Made by a program: the position numbers and the translations under genes. From positions 20,686 through 84,685 of the forward strand of contig JAFYNH010000006.1 in assembly GCA_017549815.1 (NCBI GenBank): 64,000 bases of DNA, in the 5' to 3' direction. The notes under the pieces were generated by a model that was not told the DNA's origin, did not search any database, and saw nothing but the letters and a program-made list of their open reading frames with translations. The stretch is from Selenomonadaceae bacterium (GTDB taxonomy: Bacteria > Bacillota > Negativicutes > Selenomonadales > Selenomonadaceae). Positions 28,876 through 38,222 of this stretch are shown one piece after another; within the stretch, counting starts at the first letter, position 1, and each line of letters starts with the position of its first letter.

Positions 28876-31800
28876 TATGAAGGAACCAAATGATATTTAC
28901 CTTCATAAAGACGGCTTGGCTATAAAATTCCTTAAAGAAGGATTGGAAGACAAACCGACTTTGACGGTCGATGATAACAATAAAATCCTTCAAGAATTTT
29001 TGTTGGTAGAGGAATGAAATTTAACTTGTACTTGGACAAAGCTTATCCGTCGCGACTTTTTAATTAAGAACGAAATTTTCTTTCCAGATGTATCTTTGGG
29101 CGAGGATTTTATTTGGTGCATTAACGTTTACTGTCATGTAAAAAGATTTTTGCGCATACAGATGCCCCTTTATTTTTATAGAAGATATGACATTAATTCC
29201 CTATCTCATACTAAAAAGAAACCTGCGGAAGAAATTTCTCGTTAGTTTAAAGAGTTTGATAGCTTTATAAAGTTTTTAAAGAAATTGGAAGAGCAAAATG
29301 ACGTTTTATCGGAAAATCCAATTTATTGTCTCGAGGCATCAAAACGGCAGTTTTCATGGTGTTTACATCGCATAAATGAAGAAATAACTCCATTATCTAC
29401 ACAAGAAATTTATGAAATTTTACGTTGTAAATTTTCCGATGATTCTTCAGGTTTGATAATTCCTTTCTTCTTCAGCCTTGTTGACTTGGAGAAAAGAGAA
29501 ATCTCCCAAATGCGTAAAGATTTTGATGCCTTTACTGCAAGGATAGATATTAAACTGTTGCCAGAAACAGATATGGCAGATTTTAAAATCATTTCTATTT
29601 CCGATGATAGAGCTGGCGTATGGAAGCCAGATTTGTTTCAAAAGGGCGGCATTGGTTACGTAATTTATTCTTACGCTGGAAAATTGGAGTTTATCACCAA
29701 AGCTTCGTCAGACGGAAAAGTTCGTTTGAATCTTAGAGGTATAAATGTTTACGCTTCCGAAGATAAATCTGAACAAAATTTTGAGGTTATCGTGGTTGAC
29801 GATTGCTCAAAAGACTCAAGTTGCAAAGTTATCGAAAGCTATATTCCAAAATTTAATGGTCGCTTGAGTCTTTATCACATGAGCAGAAATTCCGGCAGTG
29901 CTCCTGCACCGCGCAATAACGGTTTTCTTGTTTCACGCGGCGAATATATATTCTTCATGGACTCCGACGACACACTTACCAAAACCGCTTTAGAGGAAAT
30001 ATATACTCTCGCCAAAGAATACGATGCCGACGTTGTCTATTGTGAGAAATATTATATGTCGACGGGCGTCGGAGAAGAATACATCAAAAATATTCATCTC
30101 GCGGATAATCGGATTCAAAAACCGCCTTTTGTCGATAAACCAACATTCATTTCTGATAAATTATCTGACAGATTAGATGATTTGCTTGCGGGAAAATTTT
30201 GGGTTACTCCTTGGCAGAGATTCGTATCACGTAAATTGCTTGCCGAAAACGAGATAAATTTCCCTGAAATTATCGGTTGAGATGATGTCGTTTGGTGTTT
30301 TTTAGTTTTATGTTTTTCAAAAAAATTCCTGCGTGTGCCGAATATTTGTTATGTAAGGCGCATGTATGATGAATCTTTCACGCAAAGCAGTAAAAAATCT
30401 CCAATAAAAAAACTCCCAGCTACGAGTTCTTTTCCGCCCGCAATTTCGGTTATTATTCCTATGTACAACGCAGAAGAATATCTTACCGAATGCCTTAACA
30501 GTCTTTTAGTGCAAACGTTTCAAGACTTTGAAGTTATAGTGGTCGACGACTGTTCAACCGATTCAAGTTGAGAAATTATCGAAAGTTATACGGAAAAATT
30601 CGGCGGACGTCTTAAGCTAATACATACGGAACAAAATTCTGGTGGCGGTGGTTATGTCCCCAGAAATATCGGACTCGAAACTTCTTGCGGCGAATATATT
30701 TACTTCATGGATGCCGACGATTTTATTTTGGACAATGCCTTAGAGACCTTGCACACTGCGGCAAAAGAATACAATGCCGATGTTGTTTATACTGGTTCTT
30801 ATTATCAAATGAGTGCGCCAGATGATATTTGTGTCCACCGTGACGACGAGACCAGAAAATTAATTGGAGAAGGTTTGGAAGACGAACCTGACTTGAGAGT
30901 AGACGATCCGAATAAAAACCTCAGTAAACTACTTCTTGAAGGAAGAGATGGAAACTTCCGTGGTCCTTGGACAAAGTTGATTCGTCGTAAAGTTTTAGTT
31001 GAGAATAATATCGTTTTCCCAACTCAAATAACAAATGGCGGCGATTTTATCTGGGTCATTGACCTCTATTGTCATTCTGAAAGATTTTTGCGCATTTCGA
31101 CGCCTATTTATTTCTACAGGGTATATAATATCAAGTCTGTCACAAATACAAAACGAGAACCAGCTCAACATGTGGCTCATTGGATTTCGGGATTTGTTAA
31201 TTTCATGAAATTATTACGTGCCTTAGAAAATTAACATGAAGTTTTGTCGGAAAACCTTGACTATTGCAGAATGGCTTTGGCGAATCATTTTCGCTGGTAT
31301 TTTGGTCGCTGTTATGAAGAACTAAACAAATTATCTAAATCGGAAATCTATAATGTTCTGCACAACAAATTATCCGAAGATTCTTCCGAGGCATCTGTTC
31401 CATTTTTCTTTAGTGCTTTCGACGAAAAGCGAAAAGAAGTCGAAGCCTTGAATAAGAAATACAAGTCGATTTTCAATAAATTTACCGCAAGAGTGGACGT
31501 TAAATTGATACCTAAAACGGAGAAGGGCGAGTTTCAAATTTTTTCCGTGTCCGACGACAAAGCCAATGTATGGAAGCCTAATTGGTTCCAAAAGAATGGA
31601 ATCGGTTATCAAATTCAGTCCTGCGCTGGACAATTAGATTTTATTGCTAAAGCTACTATAGACGGACAAATCAAATTGTGGCTTAGGGGAGTGGATGTTC
31701 ATTCACCAGAAAATAAATCAAAGCGCGTTCCTTATTGGATTGATTATTCAAAGCTCATTGTAAACGGTAAGAATATCTTCAATAAGATTATGCCCGCTTG

Positions 31801-31890
31801 GCACGATAAGCCCTATTACTATAACTTAGACGTAACAGCTGGTGATGAAATAACAATCGTAACTAAATGGCAACCGCACAGGAGCGACGC

Positions 31891-32643
31891 TTAAAAATTA
31901 ATCGTCAGAGTAACGGGGCAATGGTCGCTACCGAAAATTTCGCTCTCAATCGTGGCGTCGGCAACTTTTTCTGTCAGACGCTCGGAAATTAAAAAATAAT
32001 CAATACGCCAACCCGCATTGGTGAGCCGCGCCTTACGAAGATAGCTCCACCAAGTGTAGGCTCCCGTCAATGTCGGATTTCTTTGGCGAAAAATATCGAC
32101 GAAGCCCGCGCTTAAAAGTTCGGAAAATTTGCCGCGTTCTTCGTCGCTAAATCCTGCGCTGTGATGATTCGACGCGGGATTTTTTAAATCAATCGGTTCA
32201 TGCGCAACGTTAAAATCTCCACAGACGATAACGGGCTTTTTTTTATCCAACCCCTTAAGATAATTTCCAAATGAATATTCCCAACTCATACGACGTTCAA
32301 GCCACTCCAGATTATGCGAATTCGGGACGTAAACATTGACGAAAAAAAATTCTCCCAAGTCGAGAGTAATAACGCGCCCTTCATTATCGAATTCATCAAC
32401 GCCTATTCCGCATGTAAAACCTTTCGGCTCAATCTTAGAAAAAATCGCCGTGCCCGAATAGCCTTTCTTGTCGCCGTAATTCCAAAACTGTTTGTAGCCG
32501 TCAAGCTGGAGAATAGCCTCGCCCGCTTGCATTTTAATTTCCTGAACGGCGAAAATATCCGCATCCAAATTTCTGAACGCTGGCATAAAATCTTTTTTCA
32601 AACGAGCACGCAACCCGTTCACATTCCACGATACAAACTTCAT
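31891..32643 (-). CDS. exoA: Exodeoxyribonuclease III (AP endonuclease)
   Basis: The protein has 250 residues of the EEP fold. It repairs abasic sites and trims 3' ends. Motifs: WNVNGLRA at the start, QEIK (metal glutamate), GDFNVAH, and SDHCPVTL with the catalytic histidine near the end. ATG at 32643 has GGAGG eight bases upstream. The stop overlaps the last codon of the glycosyltransferase pseudogene on the other strand. Confidence 0.95.
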   Translation of the reverse strand: MKFVSWNVNGLRARLKKDFMPAFRNLDADIFAVQEIKMQAGEAILQLDGYKQFWNYGDKKGYSGTAIFSKIEPKGFTCGIGVDEFDNEGRVITLDLGEFFFVNVYVPNSHNLEWLERRMSWEYSFGNYLKGLDKKKPVIVCGDFNVAHEPIDLKNPASNHHSAGFSDEERGKFSELLSAGFVDIFRQRNPTLTGAYTWWSYLRKARLTNAGWRIDYFLISERLTEKVADATIESEIFGSDHCPVTLTINF

Positions 32644-32661
32644 AAAAATTTCCTCCGAAAC

Positions 32662-32701
32662 GAAAATGACTTGCCTCCGACAATCTTCAGAAGCAAGTCA
32701 T
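32662..32701 (-). terminator. Terminator after cspA
   Basis: Nine-base stem ATGACTTGC/GCAAGTCAT with an 18-base loop; the minus-strand transcript continues with TTTTCGTTTC. It also sits just upstream of exoA. Confidence 0.6.
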
Positions 32702-32731
32702 TTAGATAAGATTAGCAGTACAACGCTTAGA

Positions 32732-32932
32732 TTAGAGTTTTTTCACGTTGGCCGCTTGCGGACCGCGTTCACCCTCGATAATGTCGAAAGAAACATTCTG
32801 ACCCTCGTCAAGAGTCTTATATCCGTCACATTGAATAGCCGAGAAATGAACAAAAACATCGTCGCCCTCTTCGCGAGCAATGAATCCGTAACCCTTTTCC
32901 GCACTGAACCACTTTACCTTACCAACTGCCAT
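32732..32932 (-). CDS. cspA: Cold shock protein (CspA family)
   Basis: The protein has 66 residues, a full OB-fold cold shock domain with RNP1 KGYGFI and RNP2 VFVHF. It binds single-stranded RNA or DNA and melts mRNA structure at low temperature or in fast growth. GGAGG lies about ten bases upstream of the ATG. A perfect consensus promoter drives it with a short leader, and it has its own terminator. Confidence 0.96.
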   Translation of the reverse strand: MAVGKVKWFSAEKGYGFIAREEGDDVFVHFSAIQCDGYKTLDEGQNVSFDIIEGERGPQAANVKKL

Positions 32933-32981
32933 GTTCCTAATACCTCCAATAAATTTATCGCTCTTTTGCGCAAGCTAGCTA

Positions 32982-33010
32982 ATTATAAACACCTGTAATT
33001 TTTCTGTCAA
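32982..33010 (-). promoter_or_regulatory. Consensus sigma-70/sigma-A promoter of cspA
   Basis: On the minus strand TTGACA, exactly 17 bases, TATAAT: the strongest promoter seen in the window. The leader to the ATG is only about 45 bases, shorter than in the classical E. coli cspA. Confidence 0.85.
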
Positions 33011-33052
33011 CCAATAAAATTAACGTAGGGCAAATACTTTACATGAAGTCGA

Positions 33053-33089
33053 AAAGACCGCCAAACATTTATCATGAGTGGCAGTCTTT
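33053..33089. terminator. Bidirectional terminator
   Basis: AAAGAC-c-GCCA pairs with TGGC-a-GTCTTT, with a T run on the + strand and A-rich bases on the other side. It closes the leftward operon of two unknown genes. Confidence 0.65.
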
Positions 33090-33124
33090 TTAATTTCGTT
33101 CGGCAGAATTTTTGCCGCTTTAGT

Positions 33125-33931
33125 TTATTCGCCTAATGACGCCCCAGTAGCTCCGTTAAGTTCTTCGGCGCGTTTGTCGAAACGGCTCATGATTTCGTCA
33201 TAGGTTTGCTTGGAAATTTCGGGCATGTTGTCTTATCCGGTTGCGTCCTTCCAAGCGGCTCCAGCTTGTTTGAAACCTTCCTCAACAGCCGCTCGCATTT
33301 CCGCAAGTCTTTCGGGGTCATTGCCCGCTATTGCCGTCGCTAAGTCGAAAATACGAGACGAAACCGCATCAACCGACCAATCTCCACCGGGAGCGATAGC
33401 CTTAGCCGCATCTTCGGCATTGGTCGCTACTTCGGGAAGTCCGAAAAGAGATGCCTCAATTTGAGTACCGCCGAAGTTCAGGAAGCCGATACCGTTGTCC
33501 GCCCATTCCTGCAGTTTGTTGTTAGAATCGGTCATCGCTTGAATCATAATGTTGAGCATAGTGCTTTCTTGCATTTCAATATTTTCTTTGAGTTTGTCGA
33601 CTTGCTCGGTAGCGAGACCTTTAGTTTCCTCTGTGCCTTTGAGCTCTTCTTGGAGAGCTTTGACTTGATCGGCATTCAAGCCTTTGGATTGTTGCTGGTC
33701 GTCGTCTTCGACAAAAGCTCCATCGGGCTTGTTCGTCTGCTGAGCTTGTTTCGCGGCATTGGAAATATCCAACTCGAAAGCTCCGCCAATTTTAGCCGAA
33801 TCCGTTTGAGCTTGTCCCGATTGCTTGTTCTGCGCGGTTGTCTTAGAATTTGCCGTGTTCTTGGCTTGAGTCGCGTATTGCGCAAAGCCGCGAGTCAATC
33901 TTGAAAGGTTGCCAATTTTGCTTACGTCCAT
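33125..33931 (-). CDS. Unknown protein with an in-frame stop before a conserved-looking C terminus
   Basis: The first 232 residues end at TAA (33233-33235). The same frame then continues 35 codons (DNMPEISKQTYDEIMSRFDK...) to a TAA at 33125. The N terminus is Gln/Asn/Lys/Thr-rich and disordered. The later part is helical (QESTMLNIMIQAM, then EMRAAVEEGFKQAGAAW). The tail PEIS-x-TYDEIM-x-RFD looks like a natural end of a domain, so the first stop probably truncates the protein unless it is read through. Start ATG at 33931 has GGAGG eight bases upstream. No signal peptide. I do not recognise the family with confidence. Confidence 0.6.
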
Positions 33932-33979
33932 GTTAAAGACCTCCTTTAGTTAAAAACACATTTACAAAACCCCGACGAA

Positions 33980-34459
33980 TCAAATCATCAAAAGTTCCAT
34001 TAAGTCTAAACTGTGCTTTGCCTCCAATTTTGTTTCGGGCGAACCGTCGACTTTAGGCGGCGCGGAATAATCGGCGACGGAAACCATATGCGGTTTCTTG
34101 CGGAATTGTTCGGTGATTTTCCCGTCCTCGTAGGTCGTTATCATTATCGAGCCGTCGGGCATGAATCGCTTAATTTTCTCGACGCAAGTTATCGTTACAG
34201 TCGAGTCGTCCTCGCGATTGGCATTGCCTGAATCTTCGTCGATTTTGACTTCGCCCGTCAATTCCTCGTGCATGTCGCGAATCTCGTTAAGTTGTTCCCG
34301 AACCGTTTCCATTTGCCGAACGTCGGTTTTGATATTGGAAATTTTCTCGGCGAGAATTTTTGAATACTCGGAGGCAATTCCGCCCTTTGATTTGTATGAA
34401 GACTGCGCGGAACTTTTTTTGATGCCCGCCACAGGATTTGTGACTTCCCAAATTTCCAT
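33980..34459 (-). CDS. Unknown cytoplasmic protein, first gene of a leftward pair
   Basis: The protein has 159 residues without signal peptide or membrane segment. It has a basic start, a predicted coiled coil (about 32-72) and a small beta-rich section with SIMITTYEDGKITEQFRKKP, a pattern resembling tag-along proteins with a DG-type turn. AAGGAG lies ten bases upstream. It precedes the interrupted gene by 48 bases and shares its promoter. Function unknown. Confidence 0.6.
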   Translation of the reverse strand: MEIWEVTNPVAGIKKSSAQSSYKSKGGIASEYSKILAEKISNIKTDVRQMETVREQLNEIRDMHEELTGEVKIDEDSGNANREDDSTVTITCVEKIKRFMPDGSIMITTYEDGKITEQFRKKPHMVSVADYSAPPKVDGSPETKLEAKHSLDLMELLMI

Positions 34460-34524
34460 TTTTATCGCGCTCCTTTCCTTAAATAGTTTATCGTCTTTCG
34501 GAGCGCACAGCTAAAATTTTTTTA

Positions 34525-34553
34525 TTTATATCATTTGACGGCGGGCTTGTCAA
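34525..34553 (-). promoter_or_regulatory. Leftward promoter for the two unknown genes
   Basis: On the minus strand TTGACA, 17 bases, TATAAA. Back to back with the rightward pilin promoter. Confidence 0.7.
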
Positions 34554-34565
34554 TTTCAAAAACTT

Positions 34566-34594
34566 TTGCAAAGCGTCAAGGTCTGTGATATATT
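34566..34594 (+). promoter_or_regulatory. Rightward promoter immediately before the pilin-like gene
   Basis: TTGCAA, 17 bases, TATATT. The -10 ends only six bases before the ATG at 34601, so the predicted transcript would start at or near the start codon (leaderless), and no ribosome binding site is present. Confidence 0.5.
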
Positions 34595-34600
34595 TTTTTC

Positions 34601-34999
34601 ATGCTAAAAATAATAAGAAACGAATGCGGCTTTCTCATGCTGAATGTAATTTTTCTGACGCTGATAACGTCTTTAGCCGCAACGATTTTATTCAACGCCG
34701 CGCCGAGAGTACACAATCCGCAATCGACGCTACGATTAACCGCGCTTTATTTGGCGAACGAACAATTTGCGCAGTTGGAAAGTTTGGCGGCGGCGGGCGA
34801 GCCTCTTCAGACAAATTTTTTAGGCAAGCCTGAAGATTTAATAACTGAAAATGCTGGTAAGGGCAAGCCAACGGAGTTTAAAGTCACGACTGAAGTAAGC
34901 GGCTCGAATCCCTATGAAGTCACAGTTACGGTTACTTTAAAGGAAGGCGGGGGCAATTTTGAGGTTAAAGCTAAACGGACGATTTGGGTTGCTGAATAA
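34601..34999 (+). CDS. Minor pilin/pseudopilin-like protein 1
   Basis: The protein has 132 residues. A short basic leader and NECGFLMLNVIFLTLITSLAATIL resemble a type IV prepilin N terminus cut before Phe (G|F). The glutamate normally at position 5 is replaced, which occurs in some minor pilins. The rest is a small beta-rich domain. It heads three genes with the same N-terminal design. No pilus ATPase or prepilin peptidase is in the window. Confidence 0.6.
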   Translation: MLKIIRNECGFLMLNVIFLTLITSLAATILFNAAPRVHNPQSTLRLTALYLANEQFAQLESLAAAGEPLQTNFLGKPEDLITENAGKGKPTEFKVTTEVSGSNPYEVTVTVTLKEGGGNFEVKAKRTIWVAE

Positions 35000-35588
35000 A
35001 ATCCGTAGTAGAGGCTTTGTATTCGTTGAATTCGCGATAGCCTTGCCGCTTTTAATTTTGCTTATGTACGGCTTGGGGAATGTAAGCGTAAAAATCTTTG
35101 AGTTGGGAAAAATTCAACTTGCCGACTACGTGCTAGAGGAGGAGGCTCAATACGTCATGGAAAGAATAACTCACTTAGCGCGAGCCGCCAAAGAAATTAA
35201 GCCTCTAAATGATTCCAACTCAATTAAAATTGTCTATCACGCGGTCGACAACAGTGAAAATTTTTACACTTTTAATGGAGATGAGCCTGCAAACAGATAT
35301 TGGCTGTTTTCAAGCGAGGACGTATGGGAGACGCAATTTATTTTAGCTTACAAAAAAGATGGAAGAGATTATACGAACCTTTACGCTGTGCATCGCAATG
35401 ATATACCTCCCAGCAATCCGATAACGGGTGAAAATTTTTTCGGCGACACGCAACTGGTTTCTCTACAATGTGAACTCGACGAATCAAAAAAAATTTTACA
35501 CATTGAACTTGTTATGGCAAGTTTAGTAACGAATAACGAAATAAAAATTGCCACAGCAGTTTTCATGCCGGGCTTAGAGGTGCCTTGA
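34989..35588 (+). CDS. Minor pilin/pseudopilin-like protein 2
   Basis: About 199 residues from a TTG at 34989. A longer frame from 34959 would overlap the previous gene by 41 bases. RSRGFVFVEFAIALPLLILLMYGL shows the prepilin cleavage site G|FVFVE with the conserved Glu5 and a 20-residue hydrophobic helix. The globular part is beta-rich. The start is uncertain because the ribosome binding site is weak. The stop overlaps the next gene's start. Confidence 0.65.
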   Translation: MLNKIRSRGFVFVEFAIALPLLILLMYGLGNVSVKIFELGKIQLADYVLEEEAQYVMERITHLARAAKEIKPLNDSNSIKIVYHAVDNSENFYTFNGDEPANRYWLFSSEDVWETQFILAYKKDGRDYTNLYAVHRNDIPPSNPITGENFFGDTQLVSLQCELDESKKILHIELVMASLVTNNEIKIATAVFMPGLEVP

Positions 35589-36235
35589 TGAATGAAAAAG
35601 GATTCGCAACGATTTTCGGACTCTGTTTGATTTTAGTTATCGCGCTGATAGTCAAGGGCATTCAAGAATCTGAAATGAATCACGCTTACGAAACGACAGA
35701 TTATCAAGCCGAATTCGATTTACAAAATGCGGCGGAGAGCGGAATTTATAAAGCGGTGGCGATTGTACTTGCAAATCCAGATACCCTTATTTTCAACAAA
35801 GAATATCCGTCTGTTGGCAATGTCCGAAAAAAAGCTCAACATCCATTTACTCCCATAACAATAAATTCTTCAAGCGGTTCAATCAACGTAAGAGTTTGGG
35901 GCGAGCGGATTGTAATCAAACCCTACGAAGTAAATTACGAAAGAATGACAAGCAATAAATACAACACATATCCTTTTATCGTCGAAGACAAGCAATATAT
36001 TTGCCAGAAAGCTTGCGTATTTTTCAGCGTTGCCGAGCTAACCGACTCGCGCACTGGCGAAAAAAGTTATCGTCGCGCTTATGCTTACTTTATTGAATCT
36101 AATCTAAGAGAAAAAGGCGGTAGCATAAAGGAGGAAGTTCTTGTTGCCGAAGAGGAGAAAAATATTATTCATTTCATGGAAACAACTCAAAACAATTTAA
36201 GTTATAAGACAGTCAATAATCCCGACAGACATTGA
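35588..36235 (+). CDS. PilX-like minor pilin, protein 3
   Basis: The protein has 215 residues. NEKGFATIFGLCLILVIALIVKGI is a prepilin-like N terminus (G|F, no Glu5). It is followed by QAEFDLQNAAESGIYKAVA, which matches the A-A-x-S/A-G pattern typical of PilX-type minor pilins. GAGGTG precedes the ATG. It ends two bases before the convergent ABC permease gene. It is probably an accessory subunit of a pilus or secretion pseudopilus. Confidence 0.7.
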   Translation: MNEKGFATIFGLCLILVIALIVKGIQESEMNHAYETTDYQAEFDLQNAAESGIYKAVAIVLANPDTLIFNKEYPSVGNVRKKAQHPFTPITINSSSGSINVRVWGERIVIKPYEVNYERMTSNKYNTYPFIVEDKQYICQKACVFFSVAELTDSRTGEKSYRRAYAYFIESNLREKGGSIKEEVLVAEEEKNIIHFMETTQNNLSYKTVNNPDRH

Positions 36236-36237
36236 TT

Positions 36238-37455
36238 TTATTCGTAGCGCAGGGCGTCAATCGGGTCGAGACGCGCCGCCTTCCGCGCAGGTAACATGCC
36301 AAAGAAAATTCCTACGAATAGCGAAAAGCCAAAGCTCGCCACGATACTCAAGCCGCTAATAACCGTCGTGAAGTCGCCGAATTTTGAAATAGCCTGCGCG
36401 GCTCCGATACCGATAACAATCCCGATAAGCCCGCCGATTATGCTAATCATCGTCGATTCGATTAGGAATTGTAGCATAATACTGCTGTAGGTCGCGCCTA
36501 TAGCTTTTCTTATGCCGATTTCTCGCGTGCGCTCGGTGACGGAAACCATCATAATATTCATAATGCCGATACCGCCGACGATTAGCGAAATGCCCGCGAT
36601 TGAACCGAGTAGCAAAGTTATCATCGTCGTCGTTGAATTCATAGTTTCCATTAAGCTGGTTAGGTTGCGGACGTTGAAATCGTCTTCCGCGCCCGTCCTG
36701 ATTCTGTGACGTTGACGCAAAAGTTTTTCGATATTGCTTTGAACCTCGTCCATTTTATCGGCGTCGGAAACTTGTACGTTGATACTGCGGACGTAGGTTA
36801 TGCCCAATAATCTTTCCTGCGCGGTCGTCAAGGGAATTAAAACAACGTCATCTTGGTCTTGTCCGCCCGTCGATTGTCCTTTGCTCACTAAAACGCCGAT
36901 TATCGTATAAGGCGCGTTGCCAATGCGAATTTTCTTGCCGACGGGATTGACGCTCGCGAAAAGATTTGCCGCGACGGTCGAGCCTATAACCGCGACACGA
37001 TTGCGAACGTCAACATCATGCTGACTGAAAAAAAGTCCGCTCTTAAGCTCCAGCGATTGAATTGAAACGTATTCGGGAATGACGCCCTGCACAGACGAAT
37101 TCCAATTCTCGTGCCCGTAAACAATTTGATAACTGCCCTGCACGGTCGGCGAAACGTAGGAGACATTTTTTATTTTATCCTTAATGGCTTGGGCGTCGTC
37201 GAAAGTCAAAGTTACAACGGAACCTGCCGCGCCTCTTGGTCCTCCGCGATTGGAACTGCCCGGCATAACAATTAGCATATTTGAGCCGAGCCGCGAGATT
37301 GAATCGACGACATTTTTCTTAACGCCCATGCCGACGCTGACCATTGCAATAACTGCCGCCACGCCGATTATTATTCCCAGCATTGTTAAGAGCGTCCGCA
37401 ATTTGTTTGCGATAAGGCTCAAGCCCGCCATTTTTAAAAGTTCAGTAAAAAGCAT
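36238..37455 (-). CDS. MacB-type ABC transporter permease
   Basis: The protein has 405 residues. The layout is one N-terminal helix (about 22-42), a large periplasmic domain (MacB_PCD), then three helices in the last third (FtsX domain; GGIGIMNIMMVSVTERTREIGIRKAIGA). It would work as a mechanotransmission pump moving substrates across the periplasm or envelope. The start at 37455 has AGGAG six bases upstream. Its ATPase partner lies 1.8 kb upstream, separated by a restriction-modification pair. Confidence 0.9.
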   Translation of the reverse strand: MLFTELLKMAGLSLIANKLRTLLTMLGIIIGVAAVIAMVSVGMGVKKNVVDSISRLGSNMLIVMPGSSNRGGPRGAAGSVVTLTFDDAQAIKDKIKNVSYVSPTVQGSYQIVYGHENWNSSVQGVIPEYVSIQSLELKSGLFFSQHDVDVRNRVAVIGSTVAANLFASVNPVGKKIRIGNAPYTIIGVLVSKGQSTGGQDQDDVVLIPLTTAQERLLGITYVRSINVQVSDADKMDEVQSNIEKLLRQRHRIRTGAEDDFNVRNLTSLMETMNSTTTMITLLLGSIAGISLIVGGIGIMNIMMVSVTERTREIGIRKAIGATYSSIMLQFLIESTMISIIGGLIGIVIGIGAAQAISKFGDFTTVISGLSIVASFGFSLFVGIFFGMLPARKAARLDPIDALRYE

Positions 37456-37487
37456 TGCATTCTCCTTGCTGTCGAAGTTCAAATTTC

Positions 37488-38222
37488 CTATATCGTTACC
37501 GTTTCTTTAACGAGCGAAATAAATTGCTTGAGATTTAAAATTTCATTTCTAAATTCCTCTGGAAAACTGTTTCTGTGTGGTTCGGGAACAATCAAAACTA
37601 CTCTCTCAATCTTCATTTCCGTCAGCTGTTGAACAGAAATTCCCTGTTGCAATGTGAACAAATACTTATTTTTATTTCTCACTCTGTCAGCCTCGTTGAT
37701 GATTTGTCGCCAACGATCTTTGCAAGTTGTTTTCGACGCCAAAACAATTAATTTGTCTGCATCATAATTTAGGTCGTGATATGCTTTGCCACTCGGAAAA
37801 ATAAAATCTGGTTTCTTGTTAGCCTCCGTAACGACTTGCGATTCATAAGGCAAATAATTTCCGTCAAAAATTGCTGAAAGATGCCATTCGAGAGACTTCC
37901 CCGTGCGGCTTTTGCGACGATTTAAAATAAAATTTGCTAAATCAATAAAACTTTGCATCGTTTCAAATCCTTTATGAATTTGCTCGCCGTATCTTGCTCG
38001 TTCAATGCTTTGGAACAATTCATATTCTAAATCAATCCATTGAAGTAATTTTTTGTCGGGATTTTTAACTATATCTTCCGAATGGTCGAAAATAATTTCA
38101 TGAATTTCTCGCGCCGCTTGTGCCATTTTCTCGGCAGACGGAAAATCAACTTCGAGCTTGGATATAAATTCAGCAAATTCTTTCCTTGTGAGTTCTTCAA
38201 CCGAATTATTTTTCTTTATCAT
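37488..38222 (-). CDS. EcoRII-like type II restriction endonuclease
   Basis: The protein has 244 residues. It matches the EcoRII C-terminal catalytic domain: NRRKSRTGKSLEWHLSAIF, KKPDFIFPSG..YHD, KTTCKDRWRQIINEADR and YLFTLQQGIS. EcoRII itself has about 400 residues with an N-terminal effector domain; this one lacks it and so resembles the short PspGI form. Family members cut at CCWGG-like sites, so that is the likely but unproven target. The start overlaps the methyltransferase stop (ATGA). Confidence 0.88.
   Translation of the reverse strand: MIKKNNSVEELTRKEFAEFISKLEVDFPSAEKMAQAAREIHEIIFDHSEDIVKNPDKKLLQWIDLEYELFQSIERARYGEQIHKGFETMQSFIDLANFILNRRKSRTGKSLEWHLSAIFDGNYLPYESQVVTEANKKPDFIFPSGKAYHDLNYDADKLIVLASKTTCKDRWRQIINEADRVRNKNKYLFTLQQGISVQQLTEMKIERVVLIVPEPHRNSFPEEFRNEILNLKQFISLVKETVTI

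Larger units (their letters stand above)
28288..31894 (+). pseudogene. Decayed tandem family-2 glycosyltransferase gene (three modules)
   Basis: Three GT2 modules lie in one reading frame across 3.6 kb. Recognisable starts are AISVIIPMYNAGKYIEECL (module 1), NFEVIVVDDCSKDSSC (module 2, lacking its first 25 or so residues) and AISVIIPMYNAEEYLTECL (module 3). Each has the VVDDCS and DSDD/DADD nucleotide-sugar and metal motifs and a shared C-terminal domain. The frame is broken by a C-run frameshift (28305-28311), an inserted TnpB remnant, and stops at 29015, 29243, 30278, 30569 and 31232. At 30569 TGA stands where module 2 has TGC, and at 31232 TAA likely replaces CAA. Module 1 fuses into module 2 at about 29770, probably by deletion between paralogues. 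It once built surface glycans; shorter pieces may still be translated. Confidence 0.8.

Noticed and set aside
30569..30571. TGA at a position where a paralogous module has Cys, as for selenocysteine
   Set aside because: Other breaks in the same frame are TAA and TAG, and no SECIS-like hairpin is evident right after the TGA. Decay is the simpler explanation.
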